From Bacillus sp. Marseille-P3661 (GTDB lineage Bacteria; Bacillota; Bacilli; Bacillales; Bacillaceae_J), in contig NZ_LT965959.1 of assembly GCF_900240995.1 (NCBI RefSeq), forward strand, positions 153,019-217,018: a stretch of 64,000 nt of DNA, written 5' to 3'. Shown piece by piece: positions 44,536-53,498 of this stretch. The translations under genes were made by a program, and so were the position numbers. The stretch's first letter is position 1. Each line of letters starts with the position of its first letter. Under the pieces are notes generated by a model. It saw only the letters and a program-made list of their open reading frames with translations, searched no databases and had not been told where the DNA came from.

Positions 44536-45309
44536 TTAATTGCCTTTCCTCTTCTTATATCTGACCATCCTACTTCTACCTCGATTTCTTTTAAACTCTT
44601 TTATTTTATTCAACATCTTCTCATCTTTTAATATTTCAAAAAGGACAAGAAATGGATTACAGTTTGCTTCGAAGATCCAAGGCTTTCCTTCTATATCAAT
44701 TCCGATATCTAATCCAAACACTCGTTGTTTAGGGTAATATCTTGATAATTGTTTGGCTGCTAGAAGTGCAATGTTCTCAATTTCTTTAATTAGGGCATTG
44801 CTATCAATGGTTTTTATATTTGATTCTTCAAATGCAGCTTGAACATGCAATACTCTCCCTGCAGCATTTGTTACAAAATAGTTTTCGGCTGCGACTTTTG
44901 CAACCATCCCAGTGACAGCCCATTTACGAGAGCCTTTCTTTCGTTGAACCATTACTCGTAAATCAAATGGAGCTCCCTTTATTTGACCTACTGTAACTGC
45001 TTGCTGAACAATATTTTCTTCTTTAATTAAATAGCGTTGAACATTTTGAAAGGTTTGTTCTTTCCCGTTAGTTCGAACCTTATTCATTTCAGACCAAAAT
45101 TCGTATTCGTTATCCTCAGCCTTTTTTATATAGGTTACACCTCTGCCAAAGCTCCCCATACTAGGCTTAACAACAACTTTACCGTATCGCTCCATTAAAT
45201 CCCAAAAGGTTTCCTTATCTAAAAGTGTTGTCTCAGGAAGATAAGGCTTCAGTTGTTCATTTTTAATGAGAGCTTTATGTTTCGTCCATTTGTCCATTGA
45301 AAATTCCAT
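44536..45309 (-). CDS. ATP-grasp protein of the YheC/YheD (spore coat-associated) family
   Basis: The 257-aa protein shows the ATP-grasp fold: KVVVKPSMGSFGRGVTYI, APFDLRVMVQRKKGSRKWAVTGMVAKVA, and a C-terminal metal-binding FGLDIGIDIEGKPWIFEANCNPFLVLF. It lacks the N-terminal domain of the longer (about 360-450 aa) YheC/YheD proteins. The family is linked to endospores, but its reaction is unknown. M at 45309 or 45297 could be the start. Confidence 0.82.
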   Translation of the reverse strand: MEFSMDKWTKHKALIKNEQLKPYLPETTLLDKETFWDLMERYGKVVVKPSMGSFGRGVTYIKKAEDNEYEFWSEMNKVRTNGKEQTFQNVQRYLIKEENIVQQAVTVGQIKGAPFDLRVMVQRKKGSRKWAVTGMVAKVAAENYFVTNAAGRVLHVQAAFEESNIKTIDSNALIKEIENIALLAAKQLSRYYPKQRVFGLDIGIDIEGKPWIFEANCNPFLVLFEILKDEKMLNKIKEFKRNRGRSRMVRYKKRKGN

Positions 45310-45498
45310 TTATCTTCACTCTTTTCACAAAAGTATTTCTATTATATTATTCAAACCACTCATAAACTCTTGTGTTAAAAACTAGTTTAATATAACTTTG
45401 GACAAAGTAATTATTTTCGAAAATTTAATCTATGAACCTAGTATGATTCCGTAGCGAAAATATATATGTAGTAATAACAATGAAAGGAAGTGAATAAA

Positions 45499-45547
45499 TT
45501 GGCTAAAAGACCATTTTGTCCTCGTTCTTTAGGGTTCTTTTTCTGGA
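45499..45547 (+). other. Out-of-frame 5' coding segment of the next gene (probable frameshift)
   Basis: TTG 45499 has a good SD (gaaaggaagtg, about 45483-45493) and encodes MAKRPFCPRSLG in one frame. At the TTAGGGTTC region (about 45529-45537), removing one base would continue as GSFSGMGVEGPEFG in the frame of the following open frame. That frame itself begins at ATG 45548, which has no SD and lies just after a TAG at 45530. Confidence 0.55.
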
Positions 45548-46123
45548 ATGGGCGTAGAAGGGCCAGAGTTTGGTACTGATACATTTTCCGATGCTGAGGT
45601 TTGTAGTGCTGTACAGTGTATCAGACAAAGATCTGAATTTTTCGACGGTATTCTAGAACCAATAGTTGCTTGTCCGGATGTAGGCGAACCATGTCCGAAT
45701 ACTGCAGCACTTGAAACTTGTGCAACAGAGATTCGCGCTCTATTAACAGAAGCTGGGGCTGCAGCTGCGTTAGCAGTAACATGTCCTGGAGCTCCGCAAA
45801 ATATCCTTGGGAATCTAAATGCAATCCTCCGTCAATATCTTGCAAACCTATTAAACACTTGTATCTCTACTAACACAGAGTTTGGCTGTGTAGGCGGCGT
45901 ATTATTGAGCTATGTCGTAGACCTTACTTCTGCGCAAGCAGTAGCTTTAGGTTTTGATGCAGATGATTGCGTTACAGTAGGAGAAATTTTGGCTCTTGCT
46001 GAGGAAGTACTTGCAGCATGTGGTCAAGGGTTCTCGGAAACATTCCGTGAAACACTTGCATTAGTTCTAGACCGTATGGCACAACCTGCTGGAGCTACTA
46101 TTATCGAACCAGTATTCTGTTAA
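45548..46123 (+). CDS. Ala/Leu/Cys-rich protein of unknown function, 5' end apparently frameshifted
   Basis: The open frame gives 191 aa. It is acidic and rich in Ala, Leu, Thr and Glu, with about 12 cysteines spread through pairs such as CSAVQC, CPDVGEPC, CISTNTEFGC and a C-terminal VFC. This is reminiscent of cysteine-rich spore surface or exosporium proteins, but no family is recognised. The natural start is probably TTG 45499, which would give an about 207-residue product after a one-base correction. Downstream is a strong terminator. It is monocistronic. Confidence 0.65.
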   Translation: MGVEGPEFGTDTFSDAEVCSAVQCIRQRSEFFDGILEPIVACPDVGEPCPNTAALETCATEIRALLTEAGAAAALAVTCPGAPQNILGNLNAILRQYLANLLNTCISTNTEFGCVGGVLLSYVVDLTSAQAVALGFDADDCVTVGEILALAEEVLAACGQGFSETFRETLALVLDRMAQPAGATIIEPVFC

Positions 46124-46144
46124 CTAATATAAGTTTACCAATCA

Positions 46145-46178
46145 AAAAGTGGTGCCCCCTTAGGGGCGCCACTTTTTT
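46145..46178. terminator. Bidirectional terminator between the Cys-rich gene and the LysR gene
   Basis: The arms aaaaagtggtgccccc and gggcgccactttttt form a G+C-rich stem with a 4-base loop and A/T runs on both sides. Confidence 0.9.
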
Positions 46179-46179
46179 G

Positions 46180-47055
46180 CTATTCATTGTAATTATCAAT
46201 TAAGTGTTCCATGAAGGCATTTGCAATCGGGCTTAATTTCTCGTTTTTTCGATAAATTAACCCCAATTCTTGCTTAGGCAATTCGTCTAGTATAGTAAGT
46301 GTTTTTATTTTATCATTCTTCATGTTGATAATATAAGAATGAGGGAGTATGCATATTCCTTTGTTTTGGACGGTCATTTCTATAAGTGAAAATGTATCAG
46401 ATGATTCTACTACTGGTGTAAGGGGAATACCTTGCTTTTTACAAAAGTTATCTACTTCTTTTCGTAACCAATAGTTTTTTTGCAATAAGAATATAGGTTC
46501 CTCAATTATTTCAATCAATTTTATTGAAGTTTTTTTTGCAAATTTATGGTCCTCTGCGATAACTACCTTCATTTCGGAGCTGAACAATTTCTTTGTTTCA
46601 AGCTGCGGCTCTTCCGTTGGCAGGAAAATAACCCCTAAATCAAAATTCCCATTTACTACTTGTTTAACAGTCTCAGTAGTAGTTGTATCTATAACAGAAA
46701 GTGAAATTTTGGGGTATTGCTTATGAAAGGAAAGGATAGATGAGTGAAGTAATAAATTACCTGAACATCCAATCGTTAGTTTTCCTCTTTGAAATCCTTT
46801 TAGCTCCTTTATCTCTAACTCAGCTTGTTTTAATTCTTGAAAAATTTGTTCAGAATGTTTTAGTAAAATTTTGCCAGCTTCAGTAATTAATATTTTTCGG
46901 CCGACACGTTTAAATAACTGCGTTTCTAATCGATCTTCTAAAAGCTTTATCTGCTGACTTAGGGTTGGTTGACTTATTCCTAACTTTTCAGCAGCCTTCG
47001 TAAAATGTAGCTCCTTACATACTGCCATGAAATATTCTAGGAGACGAAGTTCCAT
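46180..47055 (-). CDS. LysR-family transcriptional regulator
   Basis: The start is ATG at 47055 (SD aaaggtg); a further 13 codons upstream lack a ribosome site. The 291-aa protein has the LysR helix-turn-helix (MELRLLEYFMAVCKELHFTKAAEKLGISQPTLSQQIKLLEDRL) and the effector domain starting GKLTIGCSGNLLL. It is divergent from the ThDP-enzyme gene 138 bases away and probably activates that gene in response to a pathway metabolite. Confidence 0.92.
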   Translation of the reverse strand: MELRLLEYFMAVCKELHFTKAAEKLGISQPTLSQQIKLLEDRLETQLFKRVGRKILITEAGKILLKHSEQIFQELKQAELEIKELKGFQRGKLTIGCSGNLLLHSSILSFHKQYPKISLSVIDTTTTETVKQVVNGNFDLGVIFLPTEEPQLETKKLFSSEMKVVIAEDHKFAKKTSIKLIEIIEEPIFLLQKNYWLRKEVDNFCKKQGIPLTPVVESSDTFSLIEMTVQNKGICILPHSYIINMKNDKIKTLTILDELPKQELGLIYRKNEKLSPIANAFMEHLIDNYNE

Positions 47056-47079
47056 AATATACACCTTTTCTAATATAAC

Positions 47080-47152
47080 TATAGTTAAAACCAATCAAAT
47101 GAATAGATATAATAGAATTGTACTATGGAATTACCCGTTATACAATTAATTT
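47080..47152 (+). promoter_or_regulatory. Putative LysR-regulated promoter region, copy 1
   Basis: The sequence starting tatagttaaaaccaat is about 75-80% identical over the first about 47 bases to the region at 51608-51680 (starting tatagtaaaaaccaat), upstream of the second TRAP operon. Shared words include atagata, aattgta and aattaatt. Confidence 0.6.
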
Positions 47153-47193
47153 ATCAAAAATTTCCGATAATTAATGAAAGGGGTAAATAGATC

Positions 47194-48966
47194 ATGTCCG
47201 AAAACTATACAACGAGTACGGCCTTTTTAGAAGCCTTACAAGAAGCAGGGGTTTCTTATATATTTGCAAACCTTGGCAGTGATCATCCAGCTATGATCGA
47301 AGCATTAGCATTAGCTAAAAAACAAAATAAAAAATTTCCTGAGGTTATTACATGTCCGCATGAAATGGTTGCTTTAACTGCAGCAAGTTCATATGCACAA
47401 ATGACTGGTGAACCACAAGCGGTTGTAGTTCACGTTGAATGCGGAACACAAAACCTAGGTGGTGCCATTCATAATGCAGCAAAAGGAAGAATTCCGGTTT
47501 TAATTTTTGCTGGTGCATCACCATATACCCAGGAGGGAGAACTGCTAGGGAGCAGAAATGAATTCATTCATTGGCTTCAGGACGTACATGACCAACGCGG
47601 AATTGTAAGGGGTTACACAAAATACGATAACGAAATAAGAACGGGAAGTAACGTAAAGCAGCTTGTTCATAGATCCTTGCAAATTGCGAAAAGCAACCCA
47701 AAGGGGCCTGTCTATTTAGTTGGGCCTAGAGAAGTAATGGAAGAAACAACTCAAAAAGTTAATATTGACACAAATCAGTGGGAGCCGCTTGCATCTGCAG
47801 CACTTCCAGCAGAAGATGTAAAAAATATTGTAGCTGATTTGAAAAAGGCAAAAAAACCACTAGTTATTACCTCATATTTAGGAAGAGAACGAGAAGCTGT
47901 TGAAGAGTTAGTAAAATTATGTGAGTCACTTTCAATTCCGGTAATTGAATCGGTTCCAAGCTATATGAACTTTCCGGGTGATCACTCACTTCACTGTGGG
48001 TACCAATGGTGGAATTCTCCAGACAAAATAGAACTGTTAACGGATGCTGACGTAATTCTCGTGTTAGATAGTGACGTACCTTGGATTCCAATGAAACATA
48101 AACCAAATGGGGATTGTATTATTTACCATATTGATGTTGATCCGTTAAAGCAGCAAATGCCGTTATGGTACATTAAATCGAAGAGATCTTTTTATGCCGA
48201 TTGTAAGATTGCATTAAGGCAAATCAATGAAATGCTAGACAACGAGAGCTTAGATAAAACGGAAATTGTAACAAGACGAGGAAAGATATCAAACATTCAT
48301 CAACAACAAGTTGAAGAAGAGCAAGAACTCGAGCAAATTAATTCTGAGTATATTACACCAGAATATCTCACCTCTTGTATTCGTGAAATTGTTGATGAAA
48401 ATACAATTATTTTAAATGAGGGGATTTCCAATTACCCTATCATATATAAACATATTAGGTCTAATAAACCCGGTTCTATCATTAGCAGTGGTGCGGGTTC
48501 GCTGGGCTGGCATGGTGGGGCAGCAATTGGGGTAAAGCTTGCATATAAGGATAAAACAGTTATTTCTTTAACTGGTGATGGATCGTATATGTTTAGTGTA
48601 CCTTCAACCGTTCATTGGATGGCAAGAAAGTATAATACTCCGTTTTTAACAGTTATCTATAATAATAGAGGCTGGAAATCTCCTAAGCTATCAACATTAG
48701 GTGTTCATCCTGATGGCGTTGCTAATGAAATGAGCGAGTTTCATGTAGATTTTGGTCCTGTGACAGATTATGCGAAAGTTGCTGAAGCTGCAGGCGGAGC
48801 ATATGCACAAACAGTAAAAGACCCTAAAGACGTAAAGGGAGCTCTACAAAATGCTTTACAAGCCATTAAAGAAGGAAGAGCAGCTGTGCTAGATGTGTAT
48901 TTACCTGCCATTCATCCAGAAAAGGATGTAGATTTTGGCGATAAAGCTGTTACCTTGATGAAATAA
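47194..48966 (+). CDS. Thiamine diphosphate-dependent enzyme, acetolactate synthase/benzoylformate decarboxylase-like
   Basis: The 590-aa protein has the three ThDP-enzyme domains. The N-terminal PYR domain has CPHEMVALTAASSYAQMTG, with the conserved Glu; there is a central Rossmann-like domain; and the C-terminal PP domain has GSLGWHGGAAIGVKLAYKDKTVISLTGDGSYMFSVPST, whose GDGS...N motif binds Mg-ThDP. It is not a standard IlvB: no small-subunit gene is nearby. Decarboxylation of a 2-oxo acid to an aldehyde would fit the aldehyde dehydrogenase that follows. SD gaaaggggt precedes the ATG. Confidence 0.85.
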   Translation: MSENYTTSTAFLEALQEAGVSYIFANLGSDHPAMIEALALAKKQNKKFPEVITCPHEMVALTAASSYAQMTGEPQAVVVHVECGTQNLGGAIHNAAKGRIPVLIFAGASPYTQEGELLGSRNEFIHWLQDVHDQRGIVRGYTKYDNEIRTGSNVKQLVHRSLQIAKSNPKGPVYLVGPREVMEETTQKVNIDTNQWEPLASAALPAEDVKNIVADLKKAKKPLVITSYLGREREAVEELVKLCESLSIPVIESVPSYMNFPGDHSLHCGYQWWNSPDKIELLTDADVILVLDSDVPWIPMKHKPNGDCIIYHIDVDPLKQQMPLWYIKSKRSFYADCKIALRQINEMLDNESLDKTEIVTRRGKISNIHQQQVEEEQELEQINSEYITPEYLTSCIREIVDENTIILNEGISNYPIIYKHIRSNKPGSIISSGAGSLGWHGGAAIGVKLAYKDKTVISLTGDGSYMFSVPSTVHWMARKYNTPFLTVIYNNRGWKSPKLSTLGVHPDGVANEMSEFHVDFGPVTDYAKVAEAAGGAYAQTVKDPKDVKGALQNALQAIKEGRAAVLDVYLPAIHPEKDVDFGDKAVTLMK

Positions 48967-49012
48967 ATAGTACAAGTGTGGTGGTAAGCCCACCCGCTTT
49001 TCTATCAGTTAC

Positions 49013-49026
49013 AGAAAGCGTTTTCT
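49013..49026 (+). promoter_or_regulatory. Candidate catabolite-responsive element (cre)
   Basis: AGAAAGCGTTTTCT matches the core of the CcpA site (TGAAAGCGTTTTCA) apart from the two outer bases at each end. It lies between the ThDP-enzyme gene and the aldehyde dehydrogenase gene, 34 bases before the latter's start. Confidence 0.45.
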
Positions 49027-49059
49027 AAAAATTAAAAATAAAAATATGGGGTGTATTTT

Positions 49060-50559
49060 ATGAGTAATGTAGAAGGATTAAACAAAAGCTTTTTAAATGG
49101 TGAGTCTGTAGAGAGATTAAACAAAAGTTTTATCAATGGTAAGTGGGAGGAAGGTTTAAGCAGCAGATCCTATGATATTGTAAATCCTTATGATAAATCT
49201 GTGATTACATCTGTGAAATTGGCAACATCCAAACAGGTTGAGGAAGCCTTTGAGTTAGCTGCGGAAGCTCAAAAAAGCTGGGCAAAAACAACCGTTGAGG
49301 AAAGAAGAGAGGTTTTACAAAAGGCAGCGGACTATTTAAAAGAAAATCATGATGAGATTGTTCAAATCTTAAGTAGAGAAACAGGTGGCACTATATTAAA
49401 GGCGAATGTAGAACACCACCTGACTATGGAATTTTTGGAGGAAGCAATAAAATATGCTGATGAGGTGGGTACATCTCGCGAAGTACCAGGTGGACCTGAA
49501 GGGAAGGTTAACAAAATCTATCGTCTGCCATTAGGAGTTATTGCATCGATTTCTCCATTTAACTTCCCTATGAATCTATCAATGAGAACAATTGCCCCAG
49601 CGATTGCATTAGGCAATAGCGTTGTACACAAGCCTGATATCCAAGTTGGTTTATCTGGTGGTGTTATTTTGGCAAAAGCATTTGAATTTGCTGGTTTGCC
49701 AAAGGGTGTGTTCAATATGATTCTAACGGATATTGAAGAAATTGGCGATGATATGCTGACAAATCCTCATTCTAAGTTAATTAGTTTCACAGGATCCACT
49801 GCAGTTGGTAGACACATTGGTGAAATTGCCGGAAGAAACCTAAAACGTGTTGCACTTGAATTGGGTGGTAATAGTCCTTTAGTTGTATTATCAGATGCTG
49901 ATGTTGATCAGGCTGTAAACGCAGCGGTTTTTGGAAAGTTCATTCACCAAGGTCAAATTTGTATGATTATTAATCGTATTATCGTTCATCAAGATGTTTA
50001 TGATGAATTTGTTGAAAAATTTGTAGAGCGGGCTAAAGCCCTTCCTTATGGGGATCAAACAGATCCAACAACAGTAATTGGGCCGCTTGTGAATGAACGT
50101 CAAATGGAAAAAGCACTCAACTTTATTGAGCAAGCGAAAAAAGACGGTGTAACAGTCGCATTGGAAGGTAAAAAGGTTGGCAATGTATTAACACCAACTG
50201 TCTTCACTGATGTAGACCCGTCTAGCAATCTAGCTCAAAGTGAGCTCTTTGCGCCAATCGCAACGATTATTAAAGCGCAATCAGATGAGATTGCAATTGA
50301 AATCGCAAATAATACAGAACACGGCTTAAGCTCAGCTATTTTCACAAAGGATTTAGAAAAAGGGGAAGAGCTTGCACTACAAGTGGATGCGGGTATGACA
50401 CATATTAATGACCAAACTGTAAACGACGCACCAAATATTCCATTTGGAGGAAATAAATCGAGTGGGTTAGGTCGTTTTGGTAACCCTTGGGTAGTCGGAG
50501 AGTTCACGACTACGAAGTGGGTATCTGTGCAAACAAAGTATCGCCAATTCCCATTCTAA
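49060..50559 (+). CDS. NAD(P)-dependent aldehyde dehydrogenase, benzaldehyde dehydrogenase-like
   Basis: The start is ATG 49060 (SD ggggtg). The 499-aa protein has ALDH motifs: INGKWEEG, ISPFNFPMNL, FTGSTAVGRHIGEIAG, the catalytic Glu in LELGGNSPL, and the nucleophilic Cys in HQGQICMIINR. The C-terminus has IPFGGNKSSGLGRFG. An N-terminal NKSFLNGESVERLNKSFINGKW shows a short tandem duplication of an about 12-residue unit. It oxidises the aldehyde made by the ThDP enzyme to an acid. Confidence 0.9.
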   Translation: MSNVEGLNKSFLNGESVERLNKSFINGKWEEGLSSRSYDIVNPYDKSVITSVKLATSKQVEEAFELAAEAQKSWAKTTVEERREVLQKAADYLKENHDEIVQILSRETGGTILKANVEHHLTMEFLEEAIKYADEVGTSREVPGGPEGKVNKIYRLPLGVIASISPFNFPMNLSMRTIAPAIALGNSVVHKPDIQVGLSGGVILAKAFEFAGLPKGVFNMILTDIEEIGDDMLTNPHSKLISFTGSTAVGRHIGEIAGRNLKRVALELGGNSPLVVLSDADVDQAVNAAVFGKFIHQGQICMIINRIIVHQDVYDEFVEKFVERAKALPYGDQTDPTTVIGPLVNERQMEKALNFIEQAKKDGVTVALEGKKVGNVLTPTVFTDVDPSSNLAQSELFAPIATIIKAQSDEIAIEIANNTEHGLSSAIFTKDLEKGEELALQVDAGMTHINDQTVNDAPNIPFGGNKSSGLGRFGNPWVVGEFTTTKWVSVQTKYRQFPF

Positions 50560-50604
50560 AATAACTCTACCTTTAAATGAGTGACCGACGGAAGGATGAA
50601 GGTA

Positions 50605-51555
50605 ATGAGAATTGCAATTGCTGGTGCAGGAGCGATGGGAAGTCGATTTGGATATAAGCTAGTTGAGACAGGTCATGACGTATTACTAGTTGATAGCTGG
50701 GAGGAACATGTTCGAACCATACAAACAAACGGTCTACTAGTCAAAGAAGACCATGGGATGAAGTCAGTTAAAATAAAAAGTGCACTTCCTCAAGAAAGTG
50801 AAGGAGAATTTGATCTTCTGCTTATTTTGACAAAATCGATGCAAACCGACCAAATGATGATGAACTGTCAACATTTAATCAATTCTTCAACATCCGTTTT
50901 AACTTTACAAAACGGTCTTGGTAATATCGAAGTGATTGAAAAATATGTTTCCCGTGATCGTATATTTGCTGGAGTGACAACATACGCAGCAGAAGTGCTT
51001 GGACCAGGTAAGGTCCAAGCACTTGGATCCGGAGATACAGAGATCATGCAAATTGACGGTAATGACTCTGCAACTGTTAAACTGATAGCGCAAGCATTAA
51101 ACGCAGCGGGTGTGCGTACAGAGATATCCTCCAATGTTTTGGCAAGCATTTGGAAAAAAGTCTCCTTTAATTGTGCGCTGAATCCAATATGCACATTAAT
51201 GAATAATACTGTTGCGACTGTTGGGTGTTATGAGGGTATTCAAGATTTTGTCGCTGGTATTATCGATGAAATATTACTAGTGGCTAAGTCGGAAAATATT
51301 GACATCGAAAAAGAATCAATCATAACAATGGTGAACAGTGTATTTGATCCGAAGATGTCAGGTCACCACATCCCATCGATGCTACAGGATATATTGAACG
51401 GTAGACAGACGGAAGTGGACTACTTGAATGGTGCGATTGTTCGATTAGGAGAAAAATATAATATCCCTACTCCAAATAATAAACAAATTTGGCATTTAAT
51501 TAAAATGTTAGAGCATACAACGAAAACCCCATATATCCATGAGGTTATTCGTTGA
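50605..51555 (+). CDS. PanE/ApbA-family 2-oxo acid reductase / 2-hydroxy acid dehydrogenase
   Basis: ATG 50605 (SD ggaagga) gives a 316-aa protein with the N-terminal dinucleotide motif IAGAGAMGSRFG, TKSMQT, LQNGLGNIEVI, GVTTYAAEVLGPGKV and the conserved Lys in WKKVSFNCALNPICTLM. Ketopantoate reductase is the best-known member, but in this operon it more likely interconverts the 2-hydroxy and 2-oxo acid of the catabolic pathway. Confidence 0.85.
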   Translation: MRIAIAGAGAMGSRFGYKLVETGHDVLLVDSWEEHVRTIQTNGLLVKEDHGMKSVKIKSALPQESEGEFDLLLILTKSMQTDQMMMNCQHLINSSTSVLTLQNGLGNIEVIEKYVSRDRIFAGVTTYAAEVLGPGKVQALGSGDTEIMQIDGNDSATVKLIAQALNAAGVRTEISSNVLASIWKKVSFNCALNPICTLMNNTVATVGCYEGIQDFVAGIIDEILLVAKSENIDIEKESIITMVNSVFDPKMSGHHIPSMLQDILNGRQTEVDYLNGAIVRLGEKYNIPTPNNKQIWHLIKMLEHTTKTPYIHEVIR

Positions 51556-51607
51556 GATGGTCGCATAATTTTTGTTAAGGGCCCGGTTAAATGTTCAAGT
51601 AAACCAT

Positions 51608-51680
51608 TATAGTAAAAACCAATGAAAACGATAGATACAACATAATTGTAATATAATGGGATAGTATATATAATTAATTC
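51608..51680 (+). promoter_or_regulatory. Putative LysR-regulated promoter region, copy 2
   Basis: This is the second copy of the conserved block (see 47080). It contains aattgtaatataatggg with a good TATAAT -10 (51652-51657). It lies about 140-215 bases before the TRAP binding-protein gene and suggests co-regulation with the ThDP-enzyme gene. Confidence 0.55.
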
Positions 51681-51821
51681 TGAATATTTATTAATTTCAA
51701 AATAAATAAATATATCAACTATTTTACATCTACTGATTTACTTTAAGGGATCCATTTGCGGCTAATTATAGGGAAATAGGATAATAGCCTTTATATCTTA
51801 AAGAACAGGAGTGGTAAGAAA

Positions 51822-52892
51822 GTGAAGAAAATGGTGAGATTTAGTTTTGTCATACTTACTGTATTAAGCATGTTAGTTATTGCAGCTTGTGGAAGTAGTT
51901 CATCTTCGTCATCATCTAGTGGGGCCGCGCAGCCTGAAGGGAGTAATGAAAAACAAGAAAACAATTCAGAAAGTACTGGTGAAGATGTGCTAGTTTTAAA
52001 GTTGGGTCACATTTCGCCGGAAAATACGAATGCACATCAAGCTTCTGTAAATTTTAAAGAATTGGTTGAAGAAAAAAGTAATGGGAAAGTAAAAATTGAG
52101 ATATATCCATTTAGACAATTAGGTGGAGACCGTGAATTATTAGAACAAATGCAGTTTGGAACTTTAGACTTTGGTTTAATTAATGCACCGCCAGTATCCG
52201 GATTTGCACCAGAAACAGCTATAATGGATTTGCCATTCCTATTCAAGAGCTGGGATCATGTAGAAAATTTCTTAGCAAATACAGAGGTAGCTGAAGAGTA
52301 TAAAAGTTTGACTGAGTCTGCTAATTTGAAAACGCTATCCCTTATGGCAAGAGGATATAGACATATCACAAATTCAAAGAAACCAATTGAAACATTAGAA
52401 GATTTAAATGGTCTAAAAATACGAGTAATTGAAAGTCCGATTTATGTACAGTCCTATCAAGAGCTAGGAGCTAGTGCACAGAGTATGGCTTGGGCAGATG
52501 CTTATACTGCACTAGAGCAAGGAGCAATTGATGCTCAGGAAAATACGCTAGATATCATTTTGAAGGAAAAAGTGCATGATGTTAATAAATATGTATCAAA
52601 GACAGGTGTTCAATTTGTATTTTCTTTCTTAATGGCGAGTCAGCAACTGTTTGATAAATATCCAGAGGATATTCAACAAATTATTAAAGAATCTGCAATG
52701 GAGGCGATGGTTGACGTAAATATAAACAATAGAAAACAAATGGAGCAAATGGAAGAAGAGTTAAAAGGATTAGGCATGGAATTTAATGAAGTAGACAAAG
52801 CTCCGTTCATAGAAAAAGTACAACCTGTATACGATAGTTGGAAAAAGGAATACGGTGACGAGTTGCTTAATAAAATCTTGGAATTAGAATAA
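51822..52892 (+). CDS. TRAP transporter substrate-binding lipoprotein (DctP family)
   Basis: GTG 51822 (SD caggagtgg). The 356-aa protein has a lipobox LVIAAC followed by a Ser-rich linker (GSSSSSSSS). The DctP domain has LGHISPENTNAHQASVNF, DLNGLKIRVIESPIYVQSY (the carboxylate-binding Arg) and AYTALEQGAIDAQENTLDII. It probably binds the 2-oxo or 2-hydroxy acid metabolised by the upstream enzymes. Confidence 0.92.
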   Translation: MKKMVRFSFVILTVLSMLVIAACGSSSSSSSSSGAAQPEGSNEKQENNSESTGEDVLVLKLGHISPENTNAHQASVNFKELVEEKSNGKVKIEIYPFRQLGGDRELLEQMQFGTLDFGLINAPPVSGFAPETAIMDLPFLFKSWDHVENFLANTEVAEEYKSLTESANLKTLSLMARGYRHITNSKKPIETLEDLNGLKIRVIESPIYVQSYQELGASAQSMAWADAYTALEQGAIDAQENTLDIILKEKVHDVNKYVSKTGVQFVFSFLMASQQLFDKYPEDIQQIIKESAMEAMVDVNINNRKQMEQMEEELKGLGMEFNEVDKAPFIEKVQPVYDSWKKEYGDELLNKILELE

Positions 52893-53009
52893 TTAAATAT
52901 TGCTTTCATGGGGAACTGTCGACCTCTCTTAAACTATTATTTAAGAGAGGTCTTATCCCTTTTTTGGTTTAATGCATAAGGAAATAGGAAAGAAGGGGGT
53001 AGAACGATA

Positions 53010-53498
53010 ATGAGCTTGTTTAAAAAGATAAGTAATGGTATCGATGCTTTTGTACGAGGAACAATTACTATATTTTTGGCAATTATGACTGTTGTACTTA
53101 CTATTCAGATAGTGGCGCGTTTTGTTTTCCAATCTGGTACGATTTGGTCAGATGAACTATCCAGGTATCTAATGGTTTGGATGGTATTTTTAGGAGCGGC
53201 TGTACTAACGAAAAACGGAGGTCATATTACTGTCTCTATCATAGAAGACTATTTTCCTTCCACTACAAAATGGTTAGCACCCATTCAAAAGATAGTTTCT
53301 TTTATTTATGCAATTATCCTAACGAAATATGGTTTTGATACACTCCAGATTGTTGGGCAACAAATTTCACCCAATATGGGGATTTCGATGGGGATCGTAT
53401 ATTCTATTATTCCGATTTTTTCTATTATCATGATCATCCATATACTATTTGATTTTAAAGGTAAAATTAACCGAGAAGAAGGGATGGGTGGATCATGA
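53010..53498 (+). CDS. TRAP transporter small permease (DctQ family)
   Basis: The 162-aa protein has four TM helices with SGTIWSDELSRYLMVWMVFLGAAVLTKNGGHI, the DctQ hallmark. It overlaps the large permease gene by 4 bases. SD aagaaggggg lies before the ATG. Confidence 0.9.
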   Translation: MSLFKKISNGIDAFVRGTITIFLAIMTVVLTIQIVARFVFQSGTIWSDELSRYLMVWMVFLGAAVLTKNGGHITVSIIEDYFPSTTKWLAPIQKIVSFIYAIILTKYGFDTLQIVGQQISPNMGISMGIVYSIIPIFSIIMIIHILFDFKGKINREEGMGGS

